From contig CAYOPG010000029.1 of NCBI GenBank assembly GCA_964405775.1, forward strand, positions 1-25,314: a stretch of 25,314 nucleotides of DNA, written 5' to 3'. Positions 16,106 through 24,800 of this stretch are shown here, in pieces. A model generated the notes under the pieces. It saw only the letters and a program-made list of their open reading frames with translations. It was not told the DNA's origin and did not search any database. Within the stretch, counting starts at the first letter, position 1. Each line of letters begins with the position of its first letter. Both the position numbers and the translations under genes were made by a program. This DNA is from JAAZFF01 sp964405775. Lineage in GTDB: Bacteria; Verrucomicrobiota; Kiritimatiellia; RFP12; UBA3636.

Positions 16106-17430
16106 GCCTCGCTCCCGGTTCTTCCGCCAATCTTCTCCAGAATCAGCGGGTTGGCCTTCTTACGCCGGACGTCGGCAATTATCACAGCCTTACGCGCCTG
16201 CCCCATCACCGCCTCTGCTTCTTTTTTACTGCGGGCGTGTATCCTCATTAAAGGTTCGCCGCCGGTGACCTTTGCACCAGCCTTTACCAGACGGTCGATC
16301 CCAACCAGGTGATCAATGGAATCGGTGCTGAGTTTGCGTCCACCGCCGAGCAGGAGGACAATGCGGCCAATTGCGTCGGCATCGACATAGCATACACAAC
16401 CGTTATCTTCCGCCAACACATCAGCACAAACCGGTGAACTCCCGAGCAGTCTGGGATCTGAAACCACTTTGGGATTCCCTCCATGCGCCTTGATCATCTT
16501 TGCAAATATCTCTAAGCCCGCGCCAGAATCAATATTCGAACGAATTTTCGCTGCGCCTTCCTCCGCGTCTCTGCATATTCCGGCTAGCACCAGCATCTCG
16601 GCTCCGAGCGCAACAGTGAGCTCTATGACATCAGACGGTCCAGCGCCTTTGAGCACCTCGATTGACTCGGCGATCTCAAGAGAGTTGCCGATCGCATCGC
16701 CCAGTGGCTGATTCATATCCGTTAGGAGAGCAGACATGTCTCTGCCCATATTGCGTCCGATCTGGATCATCGTCTCAGCCAGTTGCCGGGCTTTGTCTAC
16801 ATCCTTCATGAAAGCGCCTGCGCCAAACTTAACATCAAGCACGAGTCCCTGTGCGCCCTCTGCAAGCTTCTTTGACATTATGCTTGATGCAATCAGCGGT
16901 ATGGACGGCACAGTCCCGGTGACATCTCGCAATGCGTATAGTTTTTTATCAGCGGGCGCGAGGCGGCTGGTCTGGCCTATTATCGAACAGCCGATCTTCT
17001 CAAGCACATGGCGGAATTTTCGTGTCGAGAGCTGAGTGTTGTAGCCTGGTATCGATTCAAGCTTGTCGAGTGTGCCTCCTGTGACGCCGAGCCCTCGTCC
17101 TGAGATCATAGGCACTGCAGCGCCTGAGGCTGCCACCAGCGGAGCGAGCGGGATGGAAATCTTATCGCCTATGCCACCAGTGGAATGTTTGTCAACGGTC
17201 GGACGTGAGAGTCCGCCCAGATCCAGCACATCCCCGGATCGCATCATAGCGTCGGTCATCACCGTGACCTCGTTGAACGTCATGCCCTTGAAAAACACAG
17301 CCATGGCGAAGGCAGCCATCTGGTAATCCGGCAACGTGCCGGCTGCATACGCGTCCACGAACTCTCGCAGCTCCGCATCAGGGATCTCTCCGCCATCCCT
17401 CTTCTTCTCAATGATCCACTGAGGAACCAT
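16102..17430 (-). CDS. deoA: Thymidine / pyrimidine-nucleoside phosphorylase
   Basis: A 442-residue phosphorylase that splits pyrimidine nucleosides into base and (deoxy)ribose-1-phosphate. It contains the phosphate-binding KHSTGGIGDK (81-90) and the family signature SGRGLGVTGGTLDKLESIPG (110-129), with a typical C-terminal domain near VTGGEPLMRIHARSK. The start at 17430 (MVPQWIIEKKRDG) overlaps the pseudopilin stop as TAATG, with GAGG about 11 bases upstream. An in-frame extension to 17460 would overlap the pseudopilin gene further and lacks homology. Sequence alone does not separate DeoA from the broader-specificity Pdp. Coupled to cdd it forms a pyrimidine salvage unit. Confidence 0.94.
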   Translation of the reverse strand: MVPQWIIEKKRDGGEIPDAELREFVDAYAAGTLPDYQMAAFAMAVFFKGMTFNEVTVMTDAMMRSGDVLDLGGLSRPTVDKHSTGGIGDKISIPLAPLVAASGAAVPMISGRGLGVTGGTLDKLESIPGYNTQLSTRKFRHVLEKIGCSIIGQTSRLAPADKKLYALRDVTGTVPSIPLIASSIMSKKLAEGAQGLVLDVKFGAGAFMKDVDKARQLAETMIQIGRNMGRDMSALLTDMNQPLGDAIGNSLEIAESIEVLKGAGPSDVIELTVALGAEMLVLAGICRDAEEGAAKIRSNIDSGAGLEIFAKMIKAHGGNPKVVSDPRLLGSSPVCADVLAEDNGCVCYVDADAIGRIVLLLGGGRKLSTDSIDHLVGIDRLVKAGAKVTGGEPLMRIHARSKKEAEAVMGQARKAVIIADVRRKKANPLILEKIGGRTGSEA

Positions 17431-18179
17431 TATTGTATGACCTCGTCTTGCGGGTTCCATTGGAAATCCCCGGCGTTGTCAGTCAAGGCCATGCCTTCGT
17501 GCCAGCCGATCTTCTGGGGGATGCTCGCAACGCGTCCGTCTGCGAAAAGAGCATTGGCAGAACCTCGGTGGCGGAATCCGGTGAATCCGCCTTCGCCGAT
17601 CATGGTCGACGGGTGCACGCTTGCCGTGCGGCCGTCGGGAGATTCTGACATGACCACAAACACTGATGGATTATGTATTTGGGTCAGACGCAGACGCTTC
17701 GTGAAGCCCTTGCCCTTTTCGGCGTTAATCCAGTGGTTCAGCGCATACGAAGAGAAAAACGAGCTGCCGGAATATCCGGGATCATCCCTGGAGCTAGGAC
17801 ACAGGAAAAAACTTTTACCCTTACCAGGAATCGGAGCCTGATTTTTACTCACAAGCGCCGCCATAGTATCAACTCCATTAAGATACGGCGGTAGAACGTT
17901 ATACCATGCATCTGGCTTCTGGGCCGAAGGTGTCCCGGCACCGCCATCAGTGCCATCCGTCGGGAAAACACCTTGCTTTTCATCAAGATACGCGGCCATG
18001 GCCAAGCCCCATTGGCGGAGGTTGTTGACACATTGTGTTGACTTTGCATGCTCGCGCACGAAACTGACGGTCGGGACCATAAGCGACATAAGAATCCCCA
18101 AAATGCCAATTACCGCTAGAAGCTCTACGAGTGTGAATGCATCACTTCCATGTGAAGTGCTAAGAGATTGCTTTTTCAT
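17430..18179 (-). CDS. Pseudopilin-like protein with H-X9-DG C-terminal motif
   Basis: A 249-residue protein with a type IV prepilin N-terminus: a basic leader ending ...GSDA, then FTLVELLAVIGILGILMSLM with Phe15 and Glu19 as mature positions 1 and 5, which would be cut by prepilin peptidase. The C-terminal domain ends in the prepilin-associated H-X9-DG motif (His204, Asp214-Gly215 in FRHRGSANALFADG). Proteins of this type are multiplied in Planctomycetes, Lentisphaerae and Verrucomicrobia. Their exact role (secretion pseudopilin or surface protein) is unsettled. The leader ends in Ala, not the usual Gly. The stop codon overlaps the start of the nucleoside phosphorylase gene, which is an unexpected partner. 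Confidence 0.9.
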   Translation of the reverse strand: MKKQSLSTSHGSDAFTLVELLAVIGILGILMSLMVPTVSFVREHAKSTQCVNNLRQWGLAMAAYLDEKQGVFPTDGTDGGAGTPSAQKPDAWYNVLPPYLNGVDTMAALVSKNQAPIPGKGKSFFLCPSSRDDPGYSGSSFFSSYALNHWINAEKGKGFTKRLRLTQIHNPSVFVVMSESPDGRTASVHPSTMIGEGGFTGFRHRGSANALFADGRVASIPQKIGWHEGMALTDNAGDFQWNPQDEVIQ

Positions 18180-18287
18180 TTGTTGTAATGACCTTTCTTT
18201 AAGATTCTTAGAGATAGCGAGTGCAAAATTAAGCTGGCGGCACGGGAGTCAGTTTATCAAACCCCGCCGTCCGGATAAAGGGATTTA
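18180..18287. other. Gap between SDR gene and pseudopilin gene
   Basis: This 108-bp gap holds a weak GATAAA/TTTATC inverted repeat (18273-18288, 4-base loop) at the end of the SDR gene and an A-rich leader with AAAGG before the pseudopilin ATG. It could carry the pseudopilin promoter. I found no convincing hexamer pair. Confidence 0.3.
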
Positions 18288-19031
18288 TCACAGGAGGTGC
18301 TGCCCGCTGTCGACATATACTACCTGCCCTGTAACCGCGACCGTCTTGGCTAGAAACAGCACGGCATCCACCACATCGGCCGGGAGGCAGCGCACCGCAA
18401 GCGGCATCGGCCCGGCTGGCTCAAGCAAATCAGGAGAATCCGGCGCTAACACCGGCCCCGGCGCCACGGAGTTCACGGTTATGCGCGGAGCTAATTCCAG
18501 CGCCCCGCCGAGCGTGAAAGCCTCAAGCCCCTTTTTGGTGAGCCAGTATGGAAGACATCCACGGTCAGGTTTGGATACGCGCCGGTCAAGAATGTTTATC
18601 ACCTTGCCACAATAATCGTCTGGCAGTATTTCGCTAGTGCTCGCCAAATCTGCCAGAGTCTTGGTAAGAATTATCGGAGCAAGTGTGTTGATGCGCCATA
18701 TTTCCTCGATCTCTTCGGACGTCATCTCCAACAAAGTCATCTGCGAGAACTCAGCGGCGTTGTTGACCAAGACATCCACCCAACCAGCCATCTCCCATGC
18801 TGTGCGCATTACGGCCTCGGGCTCGAAAATATTGTTGAAATCACCACATACGAGCCAGGCCTGCCTGTCCATGGCACGGATTTCCCCTGCGAGCTCCTTC
18901 GCTTCAGCAGCAGATTCTCGGTAGTGGATCACAATGTCGCACCCCTCGCGAGCAAGCGCTATCGCCAGCTCCCTGCCAAGACGCAACGCCCCTCCTGTAA
19001 TCAGGGCGACTTTGTCATCAAGCGTTTTCAT
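18288..19031 (-). CDS. Short-chain dehydrogenase/reductase, pteridine-reductase-like
   Basis: A 247-residue SDR. The cofactor loop is TGGALRLG (12-19), a form seen in the PTR1/FolM group in place of the usual TGxxxGIG. IHYRES (35-40) follows the second strand and suggests NADPH. The VNNAAEF segment (89-95), the catalytic Y162-X3-K166 in YWLTKKG, and the APGPVLAP loop complete the active site. PTR1/FolM enzymes reduce dihydropterins; that substrate is inferred from motif style only. The start has GGAGGG (19036-19041) four bases upstream. It lies 44 bp after the glycerol-1-phosphate dehydrogenase gene on the same strand. Confidence 0.82.
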   Translation of the reverse strand: MKTLDDKVALITGGALRLGRELAIALAREGCDIVIHYRESAAEAKELAGEIRAMDRQAWLVCGDFNNIFEPEAVMRTAWEMAGWVDVLVNNAAEFSQMTLLEMTSEEIEEIWRINTLAPIILTKTLADLASTSEILPDDYCGKVINILDRRVSKPDRGCLPYWLTKKGLEAFTLGGALELAPRITVNSVAPGPVLAPDSPDLLEPAGPMPLAVRCLPADVVDAVLFLAKTVAVTGQVVYVDSGQHLL

Positions 19032-19075
19032 GATTCCCTCCGATTATTACCGACTTTAAAACTCCACCTGCAAAC

Positions 19076-20410
19076 TCACTCTTCCCACGCCTCGCCGATT
19101 CGGCGCACCACTTCGAACAGGCGCCCCGTTTCATACGCCAAATCCAACACTGTATAGCGCGTGCGCAACATCTGCGCGGCTATTGCTGTCGCCGCGCATC
19201 TGCTCGCAGTAACGCCAATGTCCTGAGGACGCACGGGACACCCTGCCACACGCAGCATCTCCCGCATTCGCGGGAACGGCATCAACTGCGACTCCACCCT
19301 GCCACGCAGGATTTCAAAAGAATCGGCGATCATTCCAAGCCGAGCCTCAAGCGCCTCGCGCCCCAAATGTTTGGCACGGCTTTCACCAAGGATTTTTTCG
19401 CACAGCGCACCTTCTCCGAATAAACCACGGATCAAACGTTCACGCTCTTCCCACGAAGGATACCTCGACACAGCCTCCTCTATGTCGCCGCGAGTGAACG
19501 GCTCCGAAAAAAAAGCGTCCATGGCTGTCAGCGCCGCAAGCGACCCAATGCCCACTTTAAAACCATGAGATGGCTCCGTACCGTCTTTCAGCTTGACATT
19601 GGCCATTTCCCAAACGTGCGAAAACATATGTTCGCATCCAGAGGCAGGGCGCGATGAATCCGCCGCCTGCATTGCGAACCCAGATATTGTCAGCCCTTCA
19701 AAAAGCGCGGAAAAAGCGTTCGGATCTCCGCTCTTCAACTCGTGTGGGTGGTTTATCCAGCTTTCGAGCGGATCCTGCACCATGCGCCAAGGTATATCCT
19801 GAATCGGCTCGGCGTCACCGCATATCTCGTCAGCGATTATCCAGTCCGCACCAGCAGTGACTTTTGCAATTAAATCAGCGTAGCCCGCCGCCGTCATGTC
19901 ATAAGGGGCGCGCTGGAGAACAAGCAGATCCGCGATGATCCCTGCGGGAGCCGGACACGGGACTGTTTTTTTGAACCCGTCGATAGTCATCGGCGCGCCG
20001 GAAGAGGCATAGCCGTCGACTGATGCCGCAGTGGCGATGCACATGTACTTTCTACCGGCGCGGAACGAGGCGAGCTTGCATATATCGTTGATTGAGCCGG
20101 ATCCAACCGCCACTGCAATGGCATTATGGTCAGCCAGATAAGCGCGTATGGTTTCAGCCGCTTCTATGCTTGCATGCGGCGGCTCGTTGAATATGTATGG
20201 TTGAACCAGCTCCACCCCTGCAGAGTGCAAAGAGCTGTAAACCTCGCGCCCCGCGGCGGAGAGCGTGTTTCTGTCGGCAACCAAGCATGCCCTTTCCCCT
20301 GGAAAAAGAGTTTTGAACATCGCAGGGGCTTTAGACAGCATGTCATCCCCGATCCAGAACAGCTTGGTATCTACTGCATTGCGCAAAGCATCAGCTATGC
20401 GTTCTGGCAT
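19076..20410 (-). CDS. sn-Glycerol-1-phosphate dehydrogenase family protein (AraM/EgsA-like)
   Basis: A 444-residue iron-type alcohol dehydrogenase of the G1PDH group (PF13685). The NAD(P) loop is AVGSGSINDICK (101-112), followed by ATAASVDGYASSGAP (127-140). Metal ligands are expected at Asp179 (AAGYADL) and at the histidines in GCEHMFSH and EPSHGFKVG. Archaeal members make the sn-glycerol-1-phosphate backbone of ether lipids; Bacillus AraM makes G1P in bacteria. Either lipid or sugar-phosphate use is possible here. The start at 20410 is chosen because GGAGGA lies six bases upstream (20417-20422). Earlier in-frame ATGs at 20437 and 20464 exist. A C-terminal extension of about 60 residues follows the core. 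Confidence 0.87.
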   Translation of the reverse strand: MPERIADALRNAVDTKLFWIGDDMLSKAPAMFKTLFPGERACLVADRNTLSAAGREVYSSLHSAGVELVQPYIFNEPPHASIEAAETIRAYLADHNAIAVAVGSGSINDICKLASFRAGRKYMCIATAASVDGYASSGAPMTIDGFKKTVPCPAPAGIIADLLVLQRAPYDMTAAGYADLIAKVTAGADWIIADEICGDAEPIQDIPWRMVQDPLESWINHPHELKSGDPNAFSALFEGLTISGFAMQAADSSRPASGCEHMFSHVWEMANVKLKDGTEPSHGFKVGIGSLAALTAMDAFFSEPFTRGDIEEAVSRYPSWEERERLIRGLFGEGALCEKILGESRAKHLGREALEARLGMIADSFEILRGRVESQLMPFPRMREMLRVAGCPVRPQDIGVTASRCAATAIAAQMLRTRYTVLDLAYETGRLFEVVRRIGEAWEE

Positions 20411-20416
20411 TTGAAT

Positions 20417-20422
20417 TCCTCC
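20417..20422 (-). promoter_or_regulatory. Ribosome binding site deciding the 20410 start
   Basis: GGAGGA on the minus strand, six bases before the ATG at 20410. The alternative ATG at 20437 has GGGGGAG only three bases ahead of it, a poorer spacing. Confidence 0.65.
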
Positions 20423-20478
20423 GGCGTCATCCGGCATTGCTCCCCCTGTATTTATTCTTACCATAGAATTTGATTGCG

Positions 20479-20484
20479 AGTATA
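20479..20484 (-). promoter_or_regulatory. Candidate -10 element for the G1P dehydrogenase operon
   Basis: TATACT on the minus strand, 69 bp before the ATG, in the context GGTATACTCGC. No good -35 hexamer is seen at the right spacing. The context resembles the nifU candidate at 11303-11308. Confidence 0.35.
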
Positions 20485-20533
20485 CCACAACAATAAAAAG
20501 AACGGAAACCGAAAAAGAAGTAACCAATAAAAC

Positions 20534-20557
20534 GGAAAACTTCCGCGGAAAACTTCC
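20534..20557. promoter_or_regulatory. Operator-like tandem repeat between divergent genes
   Basis: The 11-mer GGAAAACTTCC occurs at 20534-20544 and again at 20547-20557. The centre, TTCCGCGGAA (20541-20550), is a perfect palindrome. It lies between the minus-strand G1P dehydrogenase gene and the plus-strand YjbQ gene, a position suited to a shared regulator. Confidence 0.45.
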
Positions 20558-20607
20558 AAGTTACGATCTCATTGAAACAGTGCGTTTGTCCATGTTAAGG
20601 TATATGC

Positions 20608-21024
20608 ATGAAATCACACAGAAAAGAACTTTGGTTCAACGTACCGGCAAGGCGTGGATACAATAACATCACGCGAGAGGTGGAGAAGGAGCTGGAAACC
20701 AGCGGGATCCGTGAAGGCCTATGCCTCGTCAACGCAATGCATATAACAGCAAGCGTATTTATAAACGACGACGAATCTGGCCTCCATTCTGACTTCGAAA
20801 ATTGGCTCGAAAAGCTTGCGCCTGAAAAACCCTATACTCAATATGCTCACAATGGTTTCGAGGACAACGCCGACGCCCATCTCAAACGCCAGATCATGGG
20901 GCGTGAAGTGGTTGTGGCTGTAACTAAGGGCAAGCTCGACCTCGGCCCCTGGGAGCAGATATTCTACGGCGAATACGATGGACGCAGAGACAAACGAGTC
21001 CTTATCAAAATTATCGGGGAATAG
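20608..21024 (+). CDS. YjbQ/UPF0047-family protein
   Basis: A 138-residue single-domain protein of the UPF0047 family (PF01894). Conserved parts visible are GLCLVNAMHITASVFINDDE with the family histidine, the HLKRQIMGREVVVAVTKGKLDLGPWEQIFYGEYDG block, and the basic C-terminal strand KRVLIKI. Some members show weak thiamine-phosphate synthase activity, but the physiological role is unsettled, so no function is assigned. The ATG at 20608 has AAGG nine bases upstream (20597-20600). It is divergent from the G1P dehydrogenase operon and probably transcribed alone, with a terminator-like hairpin 60 bp downstream. Confidence 0.92.
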   Translation: MKSHRKELWFNVPARRGYNNITREVEKELETSGIREGLCLVNAMHITASVFINDDESGLHSDFENWLEKLAPEKPYTQYAHNGFEDNADAHLKRQIMGREVVVAVTKGKLDLGPWEQIFYGEYDGRRDKRVLIKIIGE

Positions 21025-21083
21025 CTCCAATAAGAGCGTAGGTTGATCGGACATAGGGATTCGTGTTCAGCACTGATATCGAT

Positions 21084-21126
21084 GATGGGCGCACAAAGTG
21101 ATGCCCATCCCGACAGCATTTTTTTT
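21084..21126 (+). terminator. Probable terminator after the YjbQ gene
   Basis: GATGGGC (21084-21090) pairs with GCCCATC (21103-21109), and an inner CAC/GTG pair tightens the loop. A run of eight T follows about ten bases later (21119-21126). The gap between stem and T-run is longer than ideal. Confidence 0.45.
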
Positions 21127-21165
21127 GCTTTTTGCTCTTTTACATGACTTGTAACAGCCATTGAA

Positions 21166-21191
21166 TTTCAGCGACTGTTTTCAGCGACTCT
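21166..21191. repeat. Tandem 13-bp repeat upstream of the surface-protein gene
   Basis: TTTCAGCGACT occurs at 21166-21176 and 21179-21189, giving two near-identical 13-bp units. It lies just upstream of the promoter candidate at 21212-21240 and could be an activator site. Confidence 0.4.
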
Positions 21192-21211
21192 TTGTGTTAA
21201 AATGTCTTGAT

Positions 21212-21240
21212 TTGCCTCTGCCGAGAATGTACAATATACG
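21212..21240 (+). promoter_or_regulatory. Sigma-70-type promoter for the surface-protein gene
   Basis: TTGCCT (21212-21217) is followed after 17 bases by TATACG (21235-21240). The predicted leader is about 60-80 nt. Confidence 0.45.
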
Positions 21241-21306
21241 TAGCTTTTAACAGAGATGGAATGATTTCAGCTCAACCTACGGGAAGCTGGTAATGTCTGG
21301 CATATA

Positions 21307-21843
21307 ATGCGAAATGAATGGCATATGAAGGTAGATACGAAAAAAACAAACTTGTTTAAAGTAGTATTGTGCACAGCTATTGGCTTTTACGCTGCACAGT
21401 TAATGGCATTTACGCCAACCGAAATAGCTGGTCTTGAGCTTTGGCTGGATGCTGCCGACAGCTCAACCATAACGACGACTTCAGTTGGCCGCGTGTCGCA
21501 GTGGAGCGACAAGAGCGGCAAGGACAAACATGCCACACAGACTGCGGACGCAAGCAGGCCGATGTATGTGAGTTCTGTCACAAACGGATTGCCCGGAATT
21601 CATTTTGATTCCATGTTCCTGAATACGGCGTGCGTTCCGGCAACAGGGGCTAATCCGCGCACGCTAATCGCGGTGGTGGCAAACATAGGGCAGAATGGCA
21701 TCAACTATGAGCATGTCCTTCACTATGGCGCGTCGCAGGGAAATCAAGCATTTGGCATTTGCAGTCGCGTCTCCGGTACGTATGTCTGGGGCAACCACTA
21801 CTGGGGTTTGGGGGCGGGTTCAACACGGGGGTCAGTTCCATAA
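21307..21843 (+). CDS. N-terminal part of a large secreted LamG-type surface protein (frame 1)
   Basis: This frame encodes a signal peptide and the first part of a LamG/concanavalin-like domain, then runs out of frame. The ATG at 21325 (MKVDTKKTNLFKVV) gives a standard Sec signal with hydrophobic core VVLCTAIGFYAAQLMA and likely cleavage after LMA; an ATG at 21307 adds six residues. The mature part starts FTPTEIAGLELWLDAADSS, the typical beginning of such domains in PVC bacteria (LWLDA, then W-S-DKSG-HATQ). Homology-like sequence continues to YVWGNHYWG near 21805. The remaining residues, to the stop at 21841-21843, look random, and the sensible continuation is in the -1 frame. This is therefore the 5' portion of one gene with the next entry. 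Confidence 0.8.
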   Translation: MRNEWHMKVDTKKTNLFKVVLCTAIGFYAAQLMAFTPTEIAGLELWLDAADSSTITTTSVGRVSQWSDKSGKDKHATQTADASRPMYVSSVTNGLPGIHFDSMFLNTACVPATGANPRTLIAVVANIGQNGINYEHVLHYGASQGNQAFGICSRVSGTYVWGNHYWGLGAGSTRGSVP

Positions 21844-24800
21844 GTGGTGGAGGCTGGATTGTAATATCTGACTACAACGCCGGGGTGAACAGCTTCTACA
21901 TCAACGGTCAACCTCCCAAAACAAACACAAAGACGCTAAATACTTCGTCCACGGTAGGCGTACGTATAGGCGCGCACGTCAGCAGCGGAGAAATGGCGGA
22001 ATTCGACGCTCTTGAGATAATGGCCTTTTCAACAGCACTTCCCGTCGAGGATCGCCAGAAGGTCGAAGGGTACCTGGCGCACAAGTGGGGAATGGCCGGA
22101 GTCCTTCCGCTGGACCATCCGTACAAGGGCTATGCGCCAGGCGGAGCCCCTGAGATAGCAAACGAAGCCGCCTCCGGCATCTCTCTTACTGCGGCGACCA
22201 TCAACGGGGGACTTGTTTCGACAGGAACTGCCGAGACGGCAGTAATCGCATATTGGGGCGAAACTGACGGTGGCACGGACGCAAGCGCATGGGCAAACAC
22301 AAACCAGCTTGGAATCGCAACGCAGGCGCAGCAGAGCTTCAGCGTTCCGCTCACGGGGCTTGCAATGGGTACGACTTACTACTACCGTTTCGCTGCGACG
22401 AACGATGTCGGTCTTGCGTTCGCACCGTCATCGGCGAGCTTCACGACTCTGCCGAGCGAACCGCAAGTGGCGAATGGCGCAGCAACTGATGTGCTGAATA
22501 CTTCCGCGATGATTTCCGGCACGGTGACATATGAAGGTGCGCCTCCGACCACCCTTTACGCCTTCTGGGCAACGAACGACTGCGGAGCTGACGCTTCTGC
22601 ATGGCTCGAAAATGGCGATTCAGTCAACTTGGGCACGCCTCCGGAAGGCTCTGAAACGGCGGCGGCTCTTGCCGGGCTTCTGCCGAACACAGTCTACTAT
22701 TACAATTTCATGGCGAGCAATGATTACGCCATGGCCTGGGGAACAACGAGCGCGGCGCCAAGCTTCAGGACGCCCGGTGCGCCTGGGCTCTCGGGCGTTG
22801 GAGCCGATCTGGTAATGGACACAACCGCGCGTCTGAACGCTACGCTCGACGATGGCAACGAGGCGCGTGTATACTTCACTTGGGGGACTGCTGCGGACGC
22901 ACTTGTGACCACTAACGATCTCGGAGTTGTCCCAATGGGATACCATCCTGTGAATCTGACAGGACTTTCGCTTACGACCACTTACTACTTTCAGGCGCAT
23001 GCAGAAAACTCATACGGTTCCGTATCTTCAGCAGTCACAAGCTTCTCCACGATTGGCACCATAGCAGAATGGACAAGTATTGCAGACGGCATGTGGACGA
23101 ACCCCGCGACGTGGAACGTGCCGGGTGTGCCTCGCGCCGGGGCGCCGGTTACGGTCAACCACGCCGTGACACTGGATGTGGCAACTCCTGAACTTTCATC
23201 CGTTACAGTTAACGTTGGCAAGACGCTGACTTTTGATGGCTGGGATACGGTGCTCACGGCTGACACCGTGACAATCTCCGGCACGGTGACGCACGTTCAG
23301 AACACGGACACAAACGGCATTGACGGCTGGACGCCCGACGCGCGCGTCAACATCGTCTGCGAAGATTTGACGATTGGAGCCGACGGCGGCATTGACGTCC
23401 GCGGCAAAGGCTTCAAGGGCGGGGTTTACCCACAACACGGTAACGGGCCCGGGGGGGGGCGTACCACGCAGCACCGTGGTGGAGGGGCTGGTCATGGTGA
23501 TCACGGCTCGGGCTTGCTGGGTGGAGGCTATCTGGCTTATGGAGGCGTAGCATACGGTTCCGCATCAATGCCGGAGCAACCGGGGAGCGGCGGTGGCGCA
23601 TCGAGCCATACCACCAACGGAGGGGGCGCGGGCGGCGGCCTTGTGCAGATTTTCGCCTCCGGCAACGCTGAGATCGGGGGAGCCATCAATGCAAATGGCG
23701 CGAACGGACTCGGCGGTTTGTCTGGTGCTGGATCAGGTGGCGGAGTATACGTACAATGCGCAACAATGTCGGGTTCCGGAGCTATTACCGCAAATGGCGG
23801 TACGGCCTACGTCGGCGGCTCAGGCGGGCGCATCGCAATCGACATCACAGACCCAACAGCGCAAGCACTGCTTGAGCCGGAAGTGCAGTTCAGCTCCGAA
23901 AGCTCGTTCGCCAACGCTGATACTAAGTTTGGCCATGGCTCTCTTTATTTCACGCAAATGACATTCTTCCCATACGAAACGCTTTCATTTGGTTCTTACG
24001 TTTTGCATTTGGGAGATACTGAGCTTATTGAAATGCCGAGCTTGGCCGTGACAGCCGGCAAAATCTTCCTCGCAGGTGGATTGGCATTGTATTTGGAAGG
24101 GGATTTGACTGTCGCGAATTCCGGAACGAAGCTTGTGCTTACAAATGCCAACATCGACTGCCGCGGCAATCTTGCCGTCGGCAACGGCGCGGAGCTACAG
24201 TTGCACAGTTCACCAACAAACGGCGTTTCACCTAATTACGGCAATCGGGTGGACGTGTCGGGGACTCTCTCCATATACACTAACGGCCTTTTGAGTGTCT
24301 ATTCGCACCCCACGAACGGCGGTTCGATGTTTTTAGATGTCGCCACATTGCGGATTTTCACGGACGGCACATTGAGCGCCAATGCTGGTGGCTTCCACGG
24401 CAGACTCCCCACTGGCGGGCGCGGGCCGGGAGGTGGGCTCACCAGTGGAGCCGACCGCGGCGGTGGCGGCAGCTACGGCGGCAAGGGGGCTACGAGCACA
24501 CACGACCCAAGCAGACCTGCTAGAGGCGGCCCTACCTACGGGTCTGCAAACCTGCCGCTACTGTGCGGCAGCGCAGGCGGACGTAACGGTGGCCGAGGCG
24601 GTGGGCTTATCTGGCTGCACGTAAGGGGCACGACCCTAGTCGACGGAGCGATTTCGGCAAACGGGGGAATCGCACCGTCGAATATGGATGGCGACGGCTC
24701 CGGCGGTGGCGTGTTCATAGACTGCGCGCGGCTCCTGGGCGAAGGCTCGATATCTGCTGACGGCGGCCTTACCAGCGGCACCGTAGGCGCGAATGGCGGC

